Notes under the pieces: generated by a model
Seen by the model: the letters and a program-made list of their open reading frames with translations, nothing else
What the model was told of the DNA's origin: nothing
Databases searched by the model: none
In this document: positions 33,354 to 45,149 of the stretch, in pieces
How the letters are laid out: each line of letters starts with the position of its first letter
How positions within the stretch are numbered: position 1 is the stretch's first letter
Assembly: GCA_029747585.1 (NCBI GenBank)
Contig: JAPEVF010000156.1
Span: 22,871-86,870 of the forward strand
Source of the DNA: Pleurotus djamor
Lineage: Eukaryota; Basidiomycota; Agaricomycetes; Agaricales; Pleurotaceae
Reading direction: 5' to 3'
DNA: 64,000 nucleotides
Program-made: the position numbers and the translations under genes

Positions 33354-34627
33354 TGGAAGAGAAGTAGGTAAGGCAAGACGCAACTGAACGTATTGCATCT
33401 AAAATACCCTCTTCAGAAGAACGAATGGCAACCAAGGACCGGACGATCAGGGCGCCCACTGATAGATCCTGTGGGTGTCCGAGTTGGAGTACCGGCACCG
33501 CTCCACCCAATACTTATCGGTCAACAGGGATAGAGCGACCTTCAGCGAGCGCTGTCCCATGCCATACGATAGATTCATTCCTTGAGAAAATAAAAGGAGT
33601 GTCTCTGGGTCGTGAAATTGGGGATGAAAAGCGGGTCAGGTAATATGAACAACGACATACCTCTTTTCGCCTTGAATTAATTGAGAAAGGTGGCATTCAG
33701 ACTGTTGTCGCTACGCCACATTGGAGCTGATGCTGCTGATGTACAATGTGTATGAGCGGACCAATCTGTTTCCGCGCATGGACCTTCAACCAAGAATTGG
33801 GAATATGCAAGGAGTTCGTACATAGCATCCTTGTCACTACCTCGACCGCTGGATCGCCCTACTTGTTTCATATTACACCGGTGAGGAGTATAGCGACGAG
33901 TTCCGCAACAGCTTTGGTAATGCCCTGACCGCTTGCGTAGACGGAAAACCTTGTTCTCATTTGGATCGGATAGTCTGGCCGCATCTCAATGGGGACGAAC
34001 CCTTCGAACATTACCCCAACGAACCACGATTGTGCGACGTTGGTGCGACGACGGCCTCCCTGCCTCCGATGCCATACTCTTCAATCAGCGCGCAGATAGG
34101 ATAGCCGTCGACGGCCTGACTTTCAACGCTGATCTTGTGGGCAAGGATGATGGGAGCATGCACGAGACAAGGCGGGCAACCGGCTACATGAAAGTTCGAA
34201 AGGATTTGCCGGATTTGGAACGTCCACTAAGGCCCCATCAACTCAACCCCTGTCTCCTTTTCACCCCCCAGGTCTGACTCCGTCTCTTGACCTTCCTACC
34301 TTCAAATCTACCCAGTACTGACGATGTCTGCCATAGCTCTCCAAGGACTCGGGCTTCTGTAAGATTTTTCTGCTCTCAGGTAGACTGCAGGCCCGCCAAT
34401 TCGTCGAAAGGGAAGGTATTCCATGAAACTGTCCTTAGTTAAAGACTGTCACCGCCATGACTCCGAAAGACTAACACAGAATTTTCCAGCCTGGCATCAA
34501 CCGGGCTGCTTCGATTATCAGAGCAAAGCCATAGCTCCCACGCACCAACATTGCCTTAAATAGAGTGCTCGGTTGGTTTGTTTCATGCAAGTTTCATCCT
34601 CGCATCCTTTCATCACATCACGGAATT
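33354..34627. other. intergenic region
   Basis: About 1.27 kb between the DUF6533-like gene (minus) and the tropomyosin gene (plus). A few short frames are open, but none has family features or splice support. Confidence 0.4.
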
Positions 34628-35153
34628 ATGGACAGAATTAAGTCGGTATGCCCGTAGCTTACTCTCACTTTTCTCTGGCCTTGCGACGCGCTGCACAGGT
34701 AATCGCCTCCATTCGTGCCGAAGCTGATAAAGCCGTCGAACGCGCCGAACGGGCGGAGAAGAAGGTCAAGCAATTGGAGCAGACCCTCATCGAGCGCGAT
34801 CAAGAGATCAAGACTCTCAACCACCACGTAACGACTACTGAGAAGGGGCTCGATGACTCTACAGCAAGGGAGAAGGTTCTCAAAGACAAGTAGGTGACAC
34901 GCGATCTGACCTTGGCGTCGCTGAAGCCATGATCTAGACTGAGAGATGCAGAGCTAAAGATCGAGGAGTTGAGNCGGGAAGTGAAGCGATCTGAGAGAGA
35001 GCGAGACGAGTGGGAGAAGAAGCACGAGGTATGTTGGATAAGTCAGACTCAATGATATTCAACTATTCTGACCATACTCAGCGCATATCCGAAAACTATA
35101 AGAAAGCGCAGGCTGAGATCGACGAGCTCATCCAAGGAGTTGAGGGTCTTTAG
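34628..35153 (+). CDS. tropomyosin, unusually short
   Basis: Four exons, 34628-34645, 34699-34889, 34938-35028 and 35082-35153, give 123 aa. The sequence is a continuous heptad coiled coil. MDRIKS at the start and ELIQGVEGL at the end are close to the termini of fungal tropomyosins, as are RAEADKAVERAE near the N-terminus and ERERDEWEKKHE near the C-terminus. Tropomyosin binds along actin cables and protects them. Known fungal forms are 161 or 199 aa, that is four or five actin-spanning periods of about 40 residues. This one lacks about 38 residues in the middle. The introns (53, 48 and 53 bp) are too small to hide an exon. One residue is ambiguous because of an N near 34975. Confidence 0.85.
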
Positions 35154-35475
35154 AGTACTCTATACCCATTCGGCCAGACTGCACCATACCACACATAATT
35201 CCTACCAGATATTCTACATGGAACCGTCTAATCACGCCAGTACTTCGTTATGCATGGNTTCTTTTTAGTCGCATATTCCGGCTCTTATAGAAAATGCCGT
35301 AGAATCCAGTCAAGGAGGTATCCCGAGGCATGCAGCTACCTACTTGGTATCCTGACCTTGAATAACGACCCTATTTTGGCGACCCCTTCAAAGGTACTCC
35401 CCTGATCTCCTTATACGCTCCTATATCTCAATTTTTTCGTTGTGGATCGGTTCGCAGGCGCTCTCTGCATCGGCC
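35154..35475. other. intergenic
   Basis: 322 bp between the tropomyosin and F-box/LRR genes, with one ambiguous base near 35268. Nothing else is visible. Confidence 0.4.
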
Positions 35476-37305
35476 ATGATGTCAACCCACGATGTCGCCC
35501 CTCTACTCAACACTGACATCCTCCACCTCATAGCAAAGCATACTGTGTCGCCTCGTGATCTTCTATCATTTGGTCTCGCAAGCTCTCAAACTTTCTCCNT
35601 TGTCAAAGCCGAAATCTCGCATCGATGTGTNCGATCTTACNTGGGAAACGACNATCTATGGCGTTACTTCATCGATCATCCAGAATTCGCAGAGATGGTA
35701 AGAGAGCTGGAGATTTTGAGAGAGAACCCTAGGCGTGTGCCGAGGAACAAGGAACGCGTGCCGTTACCGAAATTTCACGGAGCACACGACTCGAATAAGA
35801 TTAAGGCCCCACCTTCGGTTGAGGAGATAGAGGGATCGGAACGACTGCTCATACAAGCACTGAAAAGGATGGTGAANTTGGAGGAGTTTACATGGGATCG
35901 CTGGGTTCCAGTGATTAGCCATGGTTCGAGATGCGAGAACGGGCAGGACAATTCGGAGGAAGAGCAGGAAGACATATGGACGTCGTTGAAACACTACGCA
36001 CAACTCAAGAGGCTTTCCGTAGTCGATCTTGGAAATTTCGATGCTATTGTACCCAGCCCTCTCCCGATCTTCGAAANTCCCGTACGCTTCTCCAGACCTT
36101 GAAGTTTCCTCTCGGTTTGACTTGGCCTTCAGGTTATCTTCATGATTCGCAACCTAACACATGTTGAATTAAAGGTATACTATTATCCAATCAACAATTC
36201 TCCAGACGGAGAACCTAGCAGCGAGGAAGACGTGCAACCCGGAGAGGAAGGCATTCGGTTACGCCCTCCTCGAATAGACTTGACCTCTATGAAAGCCTTC
36301 CTACTTGGATGCCCCTTGCTCGAGGTATTAGAGTCACCGTCGATCTATTACTGTCTTTGACTTATCCTGACTTATAGACCCTCTCCTTAACGATAATANA
36401 CCGCGGATTCTACCATAACGCTCGTGGAAATCCTTTCACTGACCTCTCTTCGATCCTGTCTATGGCGAATTGGACAAGACTCCAACACCTACGGTTCTGG
36501 GATATAACTGTGCGCCCAGAAATTATGCTTGATTTCATTCTTCGACATCCCGCCATCCGGTCATTCGAATCACATCTTTCTTTGCAAGCAGCGGGTTTAC
36601 CTGCGTTTCCCTTCCGATTCCCCGTCTTTGAGAACTTAACCGGGGAAATTTCTCTGCCCAATTCTCTGCTTGATGGGAACAACACAATGCCGCCGTTCCT
36701 TCCCCACATCGAGTCAATTGNTCTGGANTCAGAGATTCTCCAAACTATGGCTCCGTACATTTCGTACCCATGGTCTCTAAAGCGACTGAGCGTTCTCGAA
36801 CCGAGCGACTGGACCNCCTTACCCGATCACGAAGAATCATCTGAAGCCTCCGCTCTCAGCAATCTTCTCCGCAGTCCTCCTGTCCTTCGCCTCGAAAAGA
36901 TGACTAACTTGATAGATGTGACGATCACTCGTTTGGAGTCATTCGAGCAACTGGACGATCTAGCGTCACTAACACCTCACCTTGAAGTTCTACGTGTTCG
37001 CACAAGCATTATTCAGAGGGTGGTCAGTTGCTTTCATAATTTTTCGGGAGTTGTCTTCGTGTTCACTTCGGCGAATCCTTCCTTTGAAGTATCTCCATCC
37101 ACAGCCTCATATAATCTGGCTCCCGCACCTAGCCCAATGGCCGCACCTCACTCAACTTTATGGCATACGACTATGGCCTTGGAAAACCAAATCGCCGAAT
37201 CACAAAGAAGATATCGTCNTGGCGGTACATGAGGCTTGCCCGAAGCTTCGCCTTGTCGATGATCCATTTTTGAGTCGAGCCTTGCTGGCGTCCTTTGAGG
37301 AATAG
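35476..37305 (+). CDS. F-box / leucine-rich-repeat-like protein (draft-quality sequence)
   Basis: The start MSTHDVAPLLNTDILHLIAKH, followed by SPRDLLSFGLASSQ, is a typical F-box. Exons continue through acidic and Leu-rich segments: LKHYAQLKRLSVVDLGNFD, MIRNLTHVELKVYYY, LLGCPLLEVLESPS, WTRLQHLRFWDITVRP, LTPHLEVLRVRTSI, and a last exon with WLPHLAQWPHLTQLYGIRLW ending at 37305. Such proteins present substrates to SCF ubiquitin ligases. At least ten N bases fall inside the gene, and near 36077 one N may mark an extra base that shifts the frame. Exact splice sites around 36080-36140, 36360-36460 and 37020-37090 are therefore not fixed. Confidence 0.65.
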
Positions 37306-38042
37306 CGTGTTCCGTGACCAGGAGACTGAAAGAACCTGATGGAGTCGAATAGGGCCGCCCGGAATAGATGGAAGGCATGNGGCCTTACTTCTTGCTGACA
37401 ACCTCACAGTGCACACTGAAGGGGGCGTAAGAAAAAAAAATTCTTTGCGGAACCTGCTACGTGCGAGCAATAGACTACGTCAATGTAGAAAATCATCCAT
37501 TCCTGTCTGTATCCTCCATACCCCTAATTACCGTTTATTAGTAGAAACCCGCACCACATGTTTGACGACGAAGTAGGGTATCATTTTCAAGAGTTTTGGA
37601 ATATAGTTGACTTAGAGAGTACATCGTCTGGGACATGGCCATCTGAAGCCGCTGGAGTTGTTCAATCCTTGCAGGCTTGTAGGTGTGAACTCCTAAGTAT
37701 CAAGCCAAAGTTCCGACGCACAGACCATCATCAAAAAGAACCTTGAAAGAAGCGTCNTCNTNCTCCTCATCGTCNCGCNNNNNNNNTNGNGNTNTNAANN
37801 GTTCACCTCTTATGCCNCGACATTTTCTCTTTTTTTCCGCCCGTTCATAGCATTTTTGCTTGATTTTTCGGTTTTTATCCCGCCTTTCTTCGCTCTTTTG
37901 CTCGCTGACCCCGTAAGGTAGTCCCACTCAAATTGCTCTATCATTGGTCGACATTCAGAGGCTTAATACGGAATTCTGATACAATTACAAGTACACTGTT
38001 GGTGCATAAAACCTCTCCAACGCGCCAGGGCANTCCCAATTT
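37306..38042. other. intergenic with a run of unresolved bases
   Basis: The 37757-37801 stretch is mostly N and sparse calls, so sequence there is unreliable. A minus-strand frame across it (about 37700-37927) has acidic and basic runs (EERRDKNRKIKQKC, DDEE, ASFKVLFDDG). It could be part of a gene but cannot be supported. Confidence 0.4.
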
Positions 38043-39532
38043 TCACTGGAAGATATTGAAGCTCGAACGCGTGCGCGTTAATCCCCGACGACCAGGCGGA
38101 GCAGGCTCGCTTCTTGTAGGCACAACGCGCGGAGGCTGCATTGNNGGCGGCGTCCAGAGGTCGTCGAGATCATCATCGTCCAGTGAACAGTTCGGCATCG
38201 GCATGACTGGTTTCCCCCTTTTGGCCGCCTTCACCTTGACGGATGCTTCCCATGCACTCATGAACTCTTCGTCGCTGAAATCATCATTTAAGANGCTCTG
38301 CCCAACCGCCATCTTCGAAAATACCGGCTTTTCTTCGTCCAGCCCACCAATTGGCTCCATACTCGGGCACCTGATGTTACAGAGGGCTTCAATCTCCCCA
38401 GTCGCGAGTTCGCCGGATAGTGGAGATGATGCCGCGGGGACGCCCTGCTTGCTATGCTCGAAAACATTGCCAGTTCTTATCGTCTTGGACCTGACCAACT
38501 TTCGTCGACCTGTATCTAGTGAGTCCCTTTCGTTCCCGGCATCTGAACAGAGAAAGTACTAACCGTCGTTGTTTCCACTACGTAGCTCTTCTGGTTGCTC
38601 ACACCAATCAGATCCCCCGAACTCTTCGTTCAATTTCTTCGCCATCGGAAGCCAGACATCGCGTCTAGCGGCCTCGTTCTCAGCTCTCCACCTATCCAAC
38701 TCCCCCGTCACCCAAGCCTCGATCCTGGCCGCCTTTCTCTCATAAGGCGACGGCTTTTCTTTTGGCATCTCGATGGCTTCATTTTTCAAGAAGAAGACCT
38801 CGTTTTCATCGTCCTCCTCAGTTGCATTCCCGTCATCTTCGTCCTGGTCATCGGAGAAGTCGAGCCTGTCTTTCCCAGCCCAAGGTGTATGGATTGCACC
38901 GTTCCAGCAGGCCTCGATCATCCGCTGCTTGGTTAATTCAGCTTGGAGATCGGGGTTTTGTCTTCCGCTGCCTTTTGGGAGGACCTGACCGTTCCAGCTG
39001 ATGATGCAACCTGGCGGTGGTGTAATTTCTTTATAGCGCTCGTATATTCGGCAAGGTGGAAGATCCAGCTCCTTGCGATCGGCAGGCTTCTTGATCGAAG
39101 GCTTCTTGTGGGCCACAACAGTTGGCTCCCCGTCTGAAGCCCGTTTGATGTCTGGAGGTGGACCCATGTCGCCGATATGGGCTCGCGTCTTGGTGTTCCT
39201 TGGAGGACTCTCCTCGCCAGGAGGGGGCCCGATTTCCTTGGAAGTTCCAGCGCGTTGAGACGGCGGAAGACCCATCGCCATCGCCTTTGACATGGCCTCG
39301 GTCTTCCTCAACCAAGCCCGCACCTTGGGATCTAATGGGACCCTACTCGGAGTTTTCTGTTCGCCCGTTGTCCCTTCCATCGCTGAACTACTCGATCATC
39401 AGAAAAGCGCACTCAACAGTCTCTGAGCCACACGGCGTCTTACCTGCTGTTGGCTTGATCGTCGATCTCCCCGTATGGTAGAAGAGCTAGAGTAAGAGAC
39501 AAAGCAAGATGGTGGTTTCTACTTTTGGACGT
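38043..39532 (-). CDS. unknown nuclear-type protein, paralog copy 2 (ACG at the homologous start)
   Basis: Exons 39532-39444 (if the homologous start is used), 39387-38564 and 38515-38043 are joined by introns of 56 and 48 bp; phases match copy 1. The shared blocks are ACWNGAIHTPWAGKDR, RWRAENEAARRDVWLPMAKK with NEEFGGSD, and a terminal RRGLTRTRSSFNIFQ. At the position of the copy 1 ATG this copy has ACG, in an otherwise aligned 5' region (CCACAAC...TCCAAAA). Either translation starts at the next ATG in exon 2 (39380, MEGTTG) or a near-cognate ACG is used. Three N bases lie in the last exon. It is not an obvious pseudogene, since no stop or frameshift is seen. Confidence 0.72.
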
Positions 39533-39589
39533 GGTAGTTGTGGAACAATGAAGAGTGGCCTCCACGAGACGCGAGGGCCTTGTTTGGAA

Positions 39590-39626
39590 CACGTGAGCGC
39601 AACATCCCATCCACCACCCCTTTTCT
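39590..39626 (-). promoter_or_regulatory. promoter cassette: CACGTG plus AGAAAAGGGGTG (copy 2)
   Basis: CACGTG lies at 39590-39595 and AGAAAAGGGGTG (minus strand) at 39615-39626. Order and distance from the start region are nearly the same as in copy 1. Confidence 0.5.
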
Positions 39627-39888
39627 GTCCGAAAATTTACTGATTATCATTCATGCCCTGTAGTACCCGTCTCCGTGTCGATGTGCGGTTATAACCAACG
39701 TATCAAATAATAAACATTTGCTTGCTTGATCTCATACTACGTGAAGGACTCGATCGCAAATTTGAGCTGCATAACCGTAATCACCGCTGCTCTGTTCTAG
39801 CCATCGGATTGGACTCTTTGGTTGAGGAATAGTCGATGTGATCGTTTGATCCAGTTGGATCAGTCAGCATCATTCTTCCGTCGTATCG

Positions 39889-40575
39889 TCATCGCTCATG
39901 TGTATTTTCCTTCCAACAGCTGATGANTCGCNTNNNGTACCGTCCTCCGTTCAAATTGATGCCGAAGAGGTTGGGAATGAAGGTTGGCTGTCTTATTGGC
40001 CTGAAGACTGAAGCTGAAGGTCGGCCCGGGACGTCATCTAGTTCGAAGTGTATGATCTTCCTATCTACCCCACAGGTTTTGTAATCAGAATGGATTGGTC
40101 GAGGTCGTTTGAGCCCGATGGTTGTCAAAAGCGCATACGAGCTAGTGATGCGGCCCCCGCCCCCATGCCCCATGGTCCGATCGCGCTCACGGAACAAGTG
40201 ATCATTTCCTCCTTGCCGCTTAAGCAATGGGGATATCGTAATACTCCCAGAAAGAAATTTTTCAAACGTTGATAGTGGTGAAGTGGGTCGCATGGGTACC
40301 ATCAACCAAAGGACAAGAAGATACTCACGAGCCAATCGTAGCTACTTCCAAAGAGTAAGTAGTACGAAACACCCTGGCGTGCCGACATCATCGAAGGTCG
40401 CTCGAATGACTTTGCCGTGGCCACACAGATGATGGGCCTCGCTATTATTAGCGCATATTCCAGGAACATCGCAGCACAAGGAACGGAAGAAATGTCAAAT
40501 TCTCTTCCCCACAAACGCATGCCAGTCATGGACACTTGGTTATCGTCCGGAGTAATTTGTTCTCAAGGGAACGGA
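39889..40575 (-). CDS. possible membrane-protein gene, weak
   Basis: Open minus-strand segments include MFLEYALIIARPIICVATAK (hydrophobic) near 40400-40480 and a polar tail ending SVFRPIRQPTFIPNLFGINL near 39960. Together they could be the last exons of a small multi-pass protein of the DUF6533 type, but splice junctions could not be made to agree and three N bases occur near 39930. Treat as a hint only. Confidence 0.25.
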
Positions 40576-40735
40576 ACATCCGAAAGGAGAGGTGGTGCTA
40601 TTCGTAGTGATCACTGGATCAAATGGAACAGAACATATAAAGAAGGATAGAGCAGTGTCCCCAGAAATTTTCGAGAGTACGTTCATCGCCTCCGAAAGAG
40701 AAGCCCAACAGCTGCCAGCAAGTTCGTAGCGAGCC

Positions 40736-42235
40736 ATGTCTAGTGCAAGTCCTATGCCGATCGTGTATAGCGGTGATGTCTTGCCGAGGGGACGCTTCTT
40801 CAAGTCTTGGGAGCGTACACGGCATTCGAAGGAAGTTCATTGGTTTATCGAGTGTTTTGCAGAAGCGGTAGATGCTATGATTTCGCTCGATTTTCGGGGT
40901 GTTACTGATCGCCACGGTAGCTTGGGGCTTTCCTATATACATGGGCAGGTAAGAGACACTCCCACCGTCTCATGCGACCAGATAAATGACAAGGTAAATC
41001 GCAGGAGTCGGATCGACCGCTGCGTGGGTTGTGGGAAATGTTCTTCAGCTAGAGAACGTCGGGTGTGAGTGATCACCTCTTCATCAAGAACATGTTGATC
41101 GCTTACCTTGCCGTGGAAACAATAAGCTGTTCTTCAGATAGGGTTTGCGTATGCATTCGGCATCCTCCTGGCAATTGGCATTTGCAGTGGAACTTCGGGT
41201 GGGCACTTCAACCCATGTGTGTCGATTGCCCAAGTCGTATACAGAGGCTTCCCACCCTGGAAAGCGGCGAGGTACATAGTCTCCCAGATCCTTGGGGGAT
41301 ATCTCGCTTGCCTGCTCGCCTATGCCCAGTGGAGGACTTTGATCATCCAAGCTGAGGAAGCTTTGGCGGCGGCGGGCGCCCTAGAGGGTATTCAGTTTAC
41401 ACCGTTAGGCACAGGGGGAATTCTGGCACTTTACGCGACACCTGGAGCGCCTTTGGGGATAGTATGGGTGAATGAGTTCGTTACGGTGAGCCAAATTCGG
41501 ACATGCCCTCTTGATCGGTGTGTGACTGATATGACCGACGTGCAGGATTTCGTTCTTGGACTCGCTATATGGGCGTGTATTGACCCAACGAATGTCTTGA
41601 TTCCCCCTCAAGCGGCGCCGTTGACCATCAGTTTCGCCTAGTGAGTAATTTCAGTTTTCTTTGATCAGTCTCGACCATGGGGAAATCATGAACTGACATA
41701 CGAACGTTTCCAGCGCGGCTGCCATTTGGAGTTACTCATCGCCTGGTCGTGCGTAAACTGTGTCCAGATAAGCTACCGACCTAGACACTGACAGTGATTT
41801 CCTTGAAGTCGCCGCAAATGCTGCCCGAGATGTTGGAGGCAGACTTGCAGCGCTGACGATATACGGGCGTAAAGGTAAGATAGACGTCTTCGATCAAATC
41901 GAAGGCAGCTGATCGGATATGTGTTTAGCTAGTGGCGGATCGTACGCTGCCATTGCAGCGTTGACGAGTATACCGGCAATGCTCTTGGCGGTGTTCGTCT
42001 ATGAGACAATGCTGAGTGACTCTGACCGCGGTAAGATTATTTCACGATGTCTATTAGAAAGGCGTCACTCACTGGTTTCTCTGTAGTCATTCCCCGGGCT
42101 TCGCTCGAATTCCTCACCGTACACAAGAATCACCGCCGACTCGGCGACGCGACCGCAGGAGCAGAGCATCACTCCCATTCCCAAGGCTCGTACACGGATT
42201 CTGAGAAGCCCAAGGCTGAACATCTGCAGGCGTGA
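40736..42235 (+). CDS. major intrinsic protein (aquaporin / aquaglyceroporin family)
   Basis: Nine exons join in frame (347 aa): 40736-40867, 40921-40948, 41005-41064, 41127-41485, 41546-41640, 41714-41752, 41795-41874, 41929-42030 and 42087-42235. Helix 1 reads AEALGAFLYTWAGVGST. The first pore loop is SGTSGGHFNPCVSIAQ (NPC instead of NPA). Helices follow, including DFVLGLAIWACI. The second pore loop is VAANAARDVGGRL (NAA instead of NPA). The polar tail is His/Ser-rich. MIP channels pass water, glycerol or other small solutes across the plasma membrane. Both altered pore motifs put this protein in a non-orthodox class, so the solute cannot be assigned. Confidence 0.9.
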
Positions 42236-42683
42236 CTTGGAGCAGGAGCGTTGATGCAATCGAATGGTTTATGAATTGAATTCGTATGAAACTATATAAT
42301 AATTTAGGTTATTCGTGATGTCATTTGGATACTCTCGGGATGAGATATGGTGTACTTTACCTTTTCCACTTTGTCTCGATATCGCTTAGGCTTTAGGACA
42401 AGGAGAAGGACGCACAGGACGCACAGACATCTTCTTATGTTGGCGTTCGGATCCGGTAATGGCCTCACCGGCAAAATCCTTGGTATGGCATTGGCCATCA
42501 AGAGACTTCGGTCGCTCCAAACTCCCGACCCGAGGGCTTACAGAGCCGCAATTCAATTCAAAACAGCTCCTCATATATAAATCACTGCAAGAAATATTTT
42601 CGTATCAAAAAACTTCATCTTGTACTTCGACCATCTTCACGCTCACCTTTTGCGCCTACTCCCGCCCAGCCGAAAAAGCAAAA
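42236..42683. other. intergenic
   Basis: This holds the 3' region of the MIP gene and the promoter of the reductase gene. No additional gene. Confidence 0.45.
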
Positions 42684-44060
42684 ATGTCGCCTTCGCAGTA
42701 TAAGCGTATCGTTCTTAACGAACGACCTGTCGCAGAAATCCAATCAAACACGTTCCGAACAGAAGTTCAGCCGTTCGACCTTCAGCCAGGGGGCAGTGAA
42801 GCTCTCGTGCGCGTTACATGGCTTTCTCTGGATCCCGCCATGAGAGGGTATCTGAAGGACGCCAGGAGTTATTTGCCACCTGTCAAGATTGGTGAGGTTA
42901 GTGTTTTCTGGTTCGTGTGCCACGCGATGATCGTAGAGCGGGAAGAAGCACCGCCAGGGATCTGCGCTTCGCCACGGTCTTCGATAGGAGTCTGAAGCTT
43001 GAGCTTACACATGTTGCACNTTTTTTTGTAGACGATGCGGGCTATGGGCTTGGGCGTTGTAGTGAAAGCTGGACCTGGAAGTAAATTCAAGGTTGGAGAT
43101 AATGTGACTGGTGCTTTCGGTATGTCGCGTCCATTTGTCAGATCCTGGACTGGTGTTCATTCGGCTTTGTGTCAGGTTGGACGGAATACGCTGTTATGCA
43201 GGACAAGGGTTTGACGCGTGTTGAGTACGTCTCAATAGTATATCATTGCCAAACGTCGTTATTGACATCCGCCTTTAGGCTATACCCTGGCGTGCAGCTT
43301 TTGGATTATCTCAACACTTTGGGCTCTTCTGGTCTTACCGCCTACTTCGTACGTGAACTATTTCCTCGGACTTCGTATATCATGTTCAATTAATTTTGTG
43401 ATTTCAAGGGCCTCAAAGACATTGGAAAGCTGAAGGCTGGGGAGACTCTCCTCGTCTCCGGTGCCGCAGGGTCTGTAGGAGCCATCGTTTGCCAACTCGG
43501 CAAACAACTTGGTGCTAAAGTTTACGCCATCGCTGGTGGCGAGGAGAAGTGCAACTGGCTCGTCAAGGAGCTCGGTGTGGACGGAGCTTTCAACTATAAA
43601 AGTCCAACTTTCCGCTCAGACCTGAAGAAGATGGGATACTTGGACGTGTACTTTGACAATGTCGGCGGTATGTGCTCGCTATGACCCCTTGTCGCGCGAT
43701 GGAAGGTTGACCAGTTTACTCGCAGGTGAAATCCTAGACATTGCCTTGACACGGCTCAACCAAGGCGCGAGAATTGTACTTTGTGGTGCAATCTCCGCTT
43801 ACAACGATGCGAAACCCCGAGGCATCTCGAACTACCTTACTCTTATCTCTCAACGCGCAACCATACAGGGATTCATCGTATTTGACTATGCTCACCGTTA
43901 CCCCGAGGCTCTGGCTGCCTTATCAAAAGGACTCTCCGACGGGACGCTGAAGCGCAAATTCCATATTGTGGAAGGCATAGAGCAAGCTCCTGTCGCACTT
44001 CCAATGCTCTTCAGCGGTGGAAATACCGGAAAATTGTTCGTCCCTTCTCCCATTCGTTGA
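42684..44060 (+). CDS. NADP-dependent medium-chain reductase, PTGR/double-bond reductase type
   Basis: Six exons join in frame (337 aa): 42684-42896, 43032-43119, 43176-43224, 43279-43348, 43409-43667 and 43726-44060. The protein has the zinc-free MDR layout: an N-terminal catalytic fold with TWLSLDPAMRGYL, then the Rossmann fold with LVSGAAGSVGAIVCQLGKQLGAKV and LDVYFDNVGG. Next come GAISAYND and SNYLTLISQRATIQGFIVFDY, a motif typical of alkenal/one and leukotriene B4 12-hydroxydehydrogenase-like enzymes. These reduce the C=C bond of alpha,beta-unsaturated carbonyls with NADPH in the cytosol, often as detoxification. The longest intron (42897-43031) includes an ambiguous base at a T run. Confidence 0.92.
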
Positions 44061-44472
44061 TATCCTCCTTTGCTCATCGTTTCTCGTTTCTTTTCTCAGA
44101 GTCGTGAAGGTTGCTGAAGAATCTGCAAAATTGTAATCTATGCGTTAGAGCTACTAGGAACTTTTGGATCGGAGTGTTATTGTACCATAAGTAGTATACT
44201 ATTTGTAAAACCTTTTCTATACTCAACCTTTTTCTCCATGGAAGACTCGAATTGCACCTCCTGTGATGCTTCCCAAGTTCCATCACCCACGTGGGGACAT
44301 CTGCTGAAATGGAGCACGTGAAACGGATGGGACACGCTGGTCCAGTTCCCCAAAACGCCAGACGAACTCTTCAACCGCGGTCACGGACACACGGACACAG
44401 TCCCCCAACCTTCTTATAAATACACCAGCGACTTACTCGTGACGCCCACACTCTATCTCTCCACCGTTGACC
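44061..44472. other. intergenic, promoter with two CACGTG boxes
   Basis: CACGTG occurs near 44289 and again near 44318, about 185 and 155 bp before the next ATG. No other feature. Confidence 0.45.
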
Positions 44473-45149
44473 ATGGCATCACATCACACCACCCAGCAAC
44501 TCAAGTTCATCGTTCCCGGCGCGGGCATGACTTACTACCTCGGAACGATACAAGAACTGCTGGCACTTGTTGGTCGGGATGGCTGGGCGCGGTGAGTGGT
44601 TTGTTCGGCTTGTTGAATCTGGGTGGTGGGCTGAAGCAGAGTTGTGGTTATGTCTTAGGACGACGGCTCTTACGACCGTTGGCCTTGGAATCATGACAAT
44701 ATTTCTGTTCATATATATCCTAATACTGCCGATACTTCATGGAGTGGAACCAGATGTGAGTGGTGGTGTACTTGTTTCCTGAGAGGCTGTACTGATTCGA
44801 TGTCTGTAGTATCGGTCATGGCGGCAGTCAGGCGTGCTATCGAAGGTGATACCTGTAAGCCAACGCGCTCTCGTTTAATCCTGGTGGTGTCAAGTAACGA
44901 TGGTTCTGGTCCATCTTCTAGGTCCTCACGACATCAATCGTCGTCGGTTTCCTGCTACTCATCCATACACTGGGACGGTATTCCGAGCTAGGATATTTCA
45001 AAGGCATAATTGGAGGTGAGTCTATAGTTACCGGCCTTTCCAGGACCAGCCATGAGCTCATAGTCATCGTCTTTGTAGCCACGTGTCTATACGCCCTGGT
45101 GTTTGGGTTGCTGGGTCTAATCCCCGCCCCAAAAGTTCGTCGGATGTAG
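44473..45149 (+). CDS. small multi-pass membrane protein, unknown
   Basis: Five exons, 44473-44591, 44659-44755, 44810-44845, 44922-45015 and 45079-45149, join in frame (138 aa). Hydrophobic segments are VGLGIMTIFLFIYILILPIL, TTSIVVGFLLLIHTLG and TCLYALVFGLLGLIPAP. The N-terminus is soluble (MASHHTTQQLKFIVPG). It resembles small basidiomycete proteins of unknown role with three or four helices; I cannot name the family. All introns have GT-AG borders, and the frame closes cleanly at the TAG before 45150. Confidence 0.65.
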
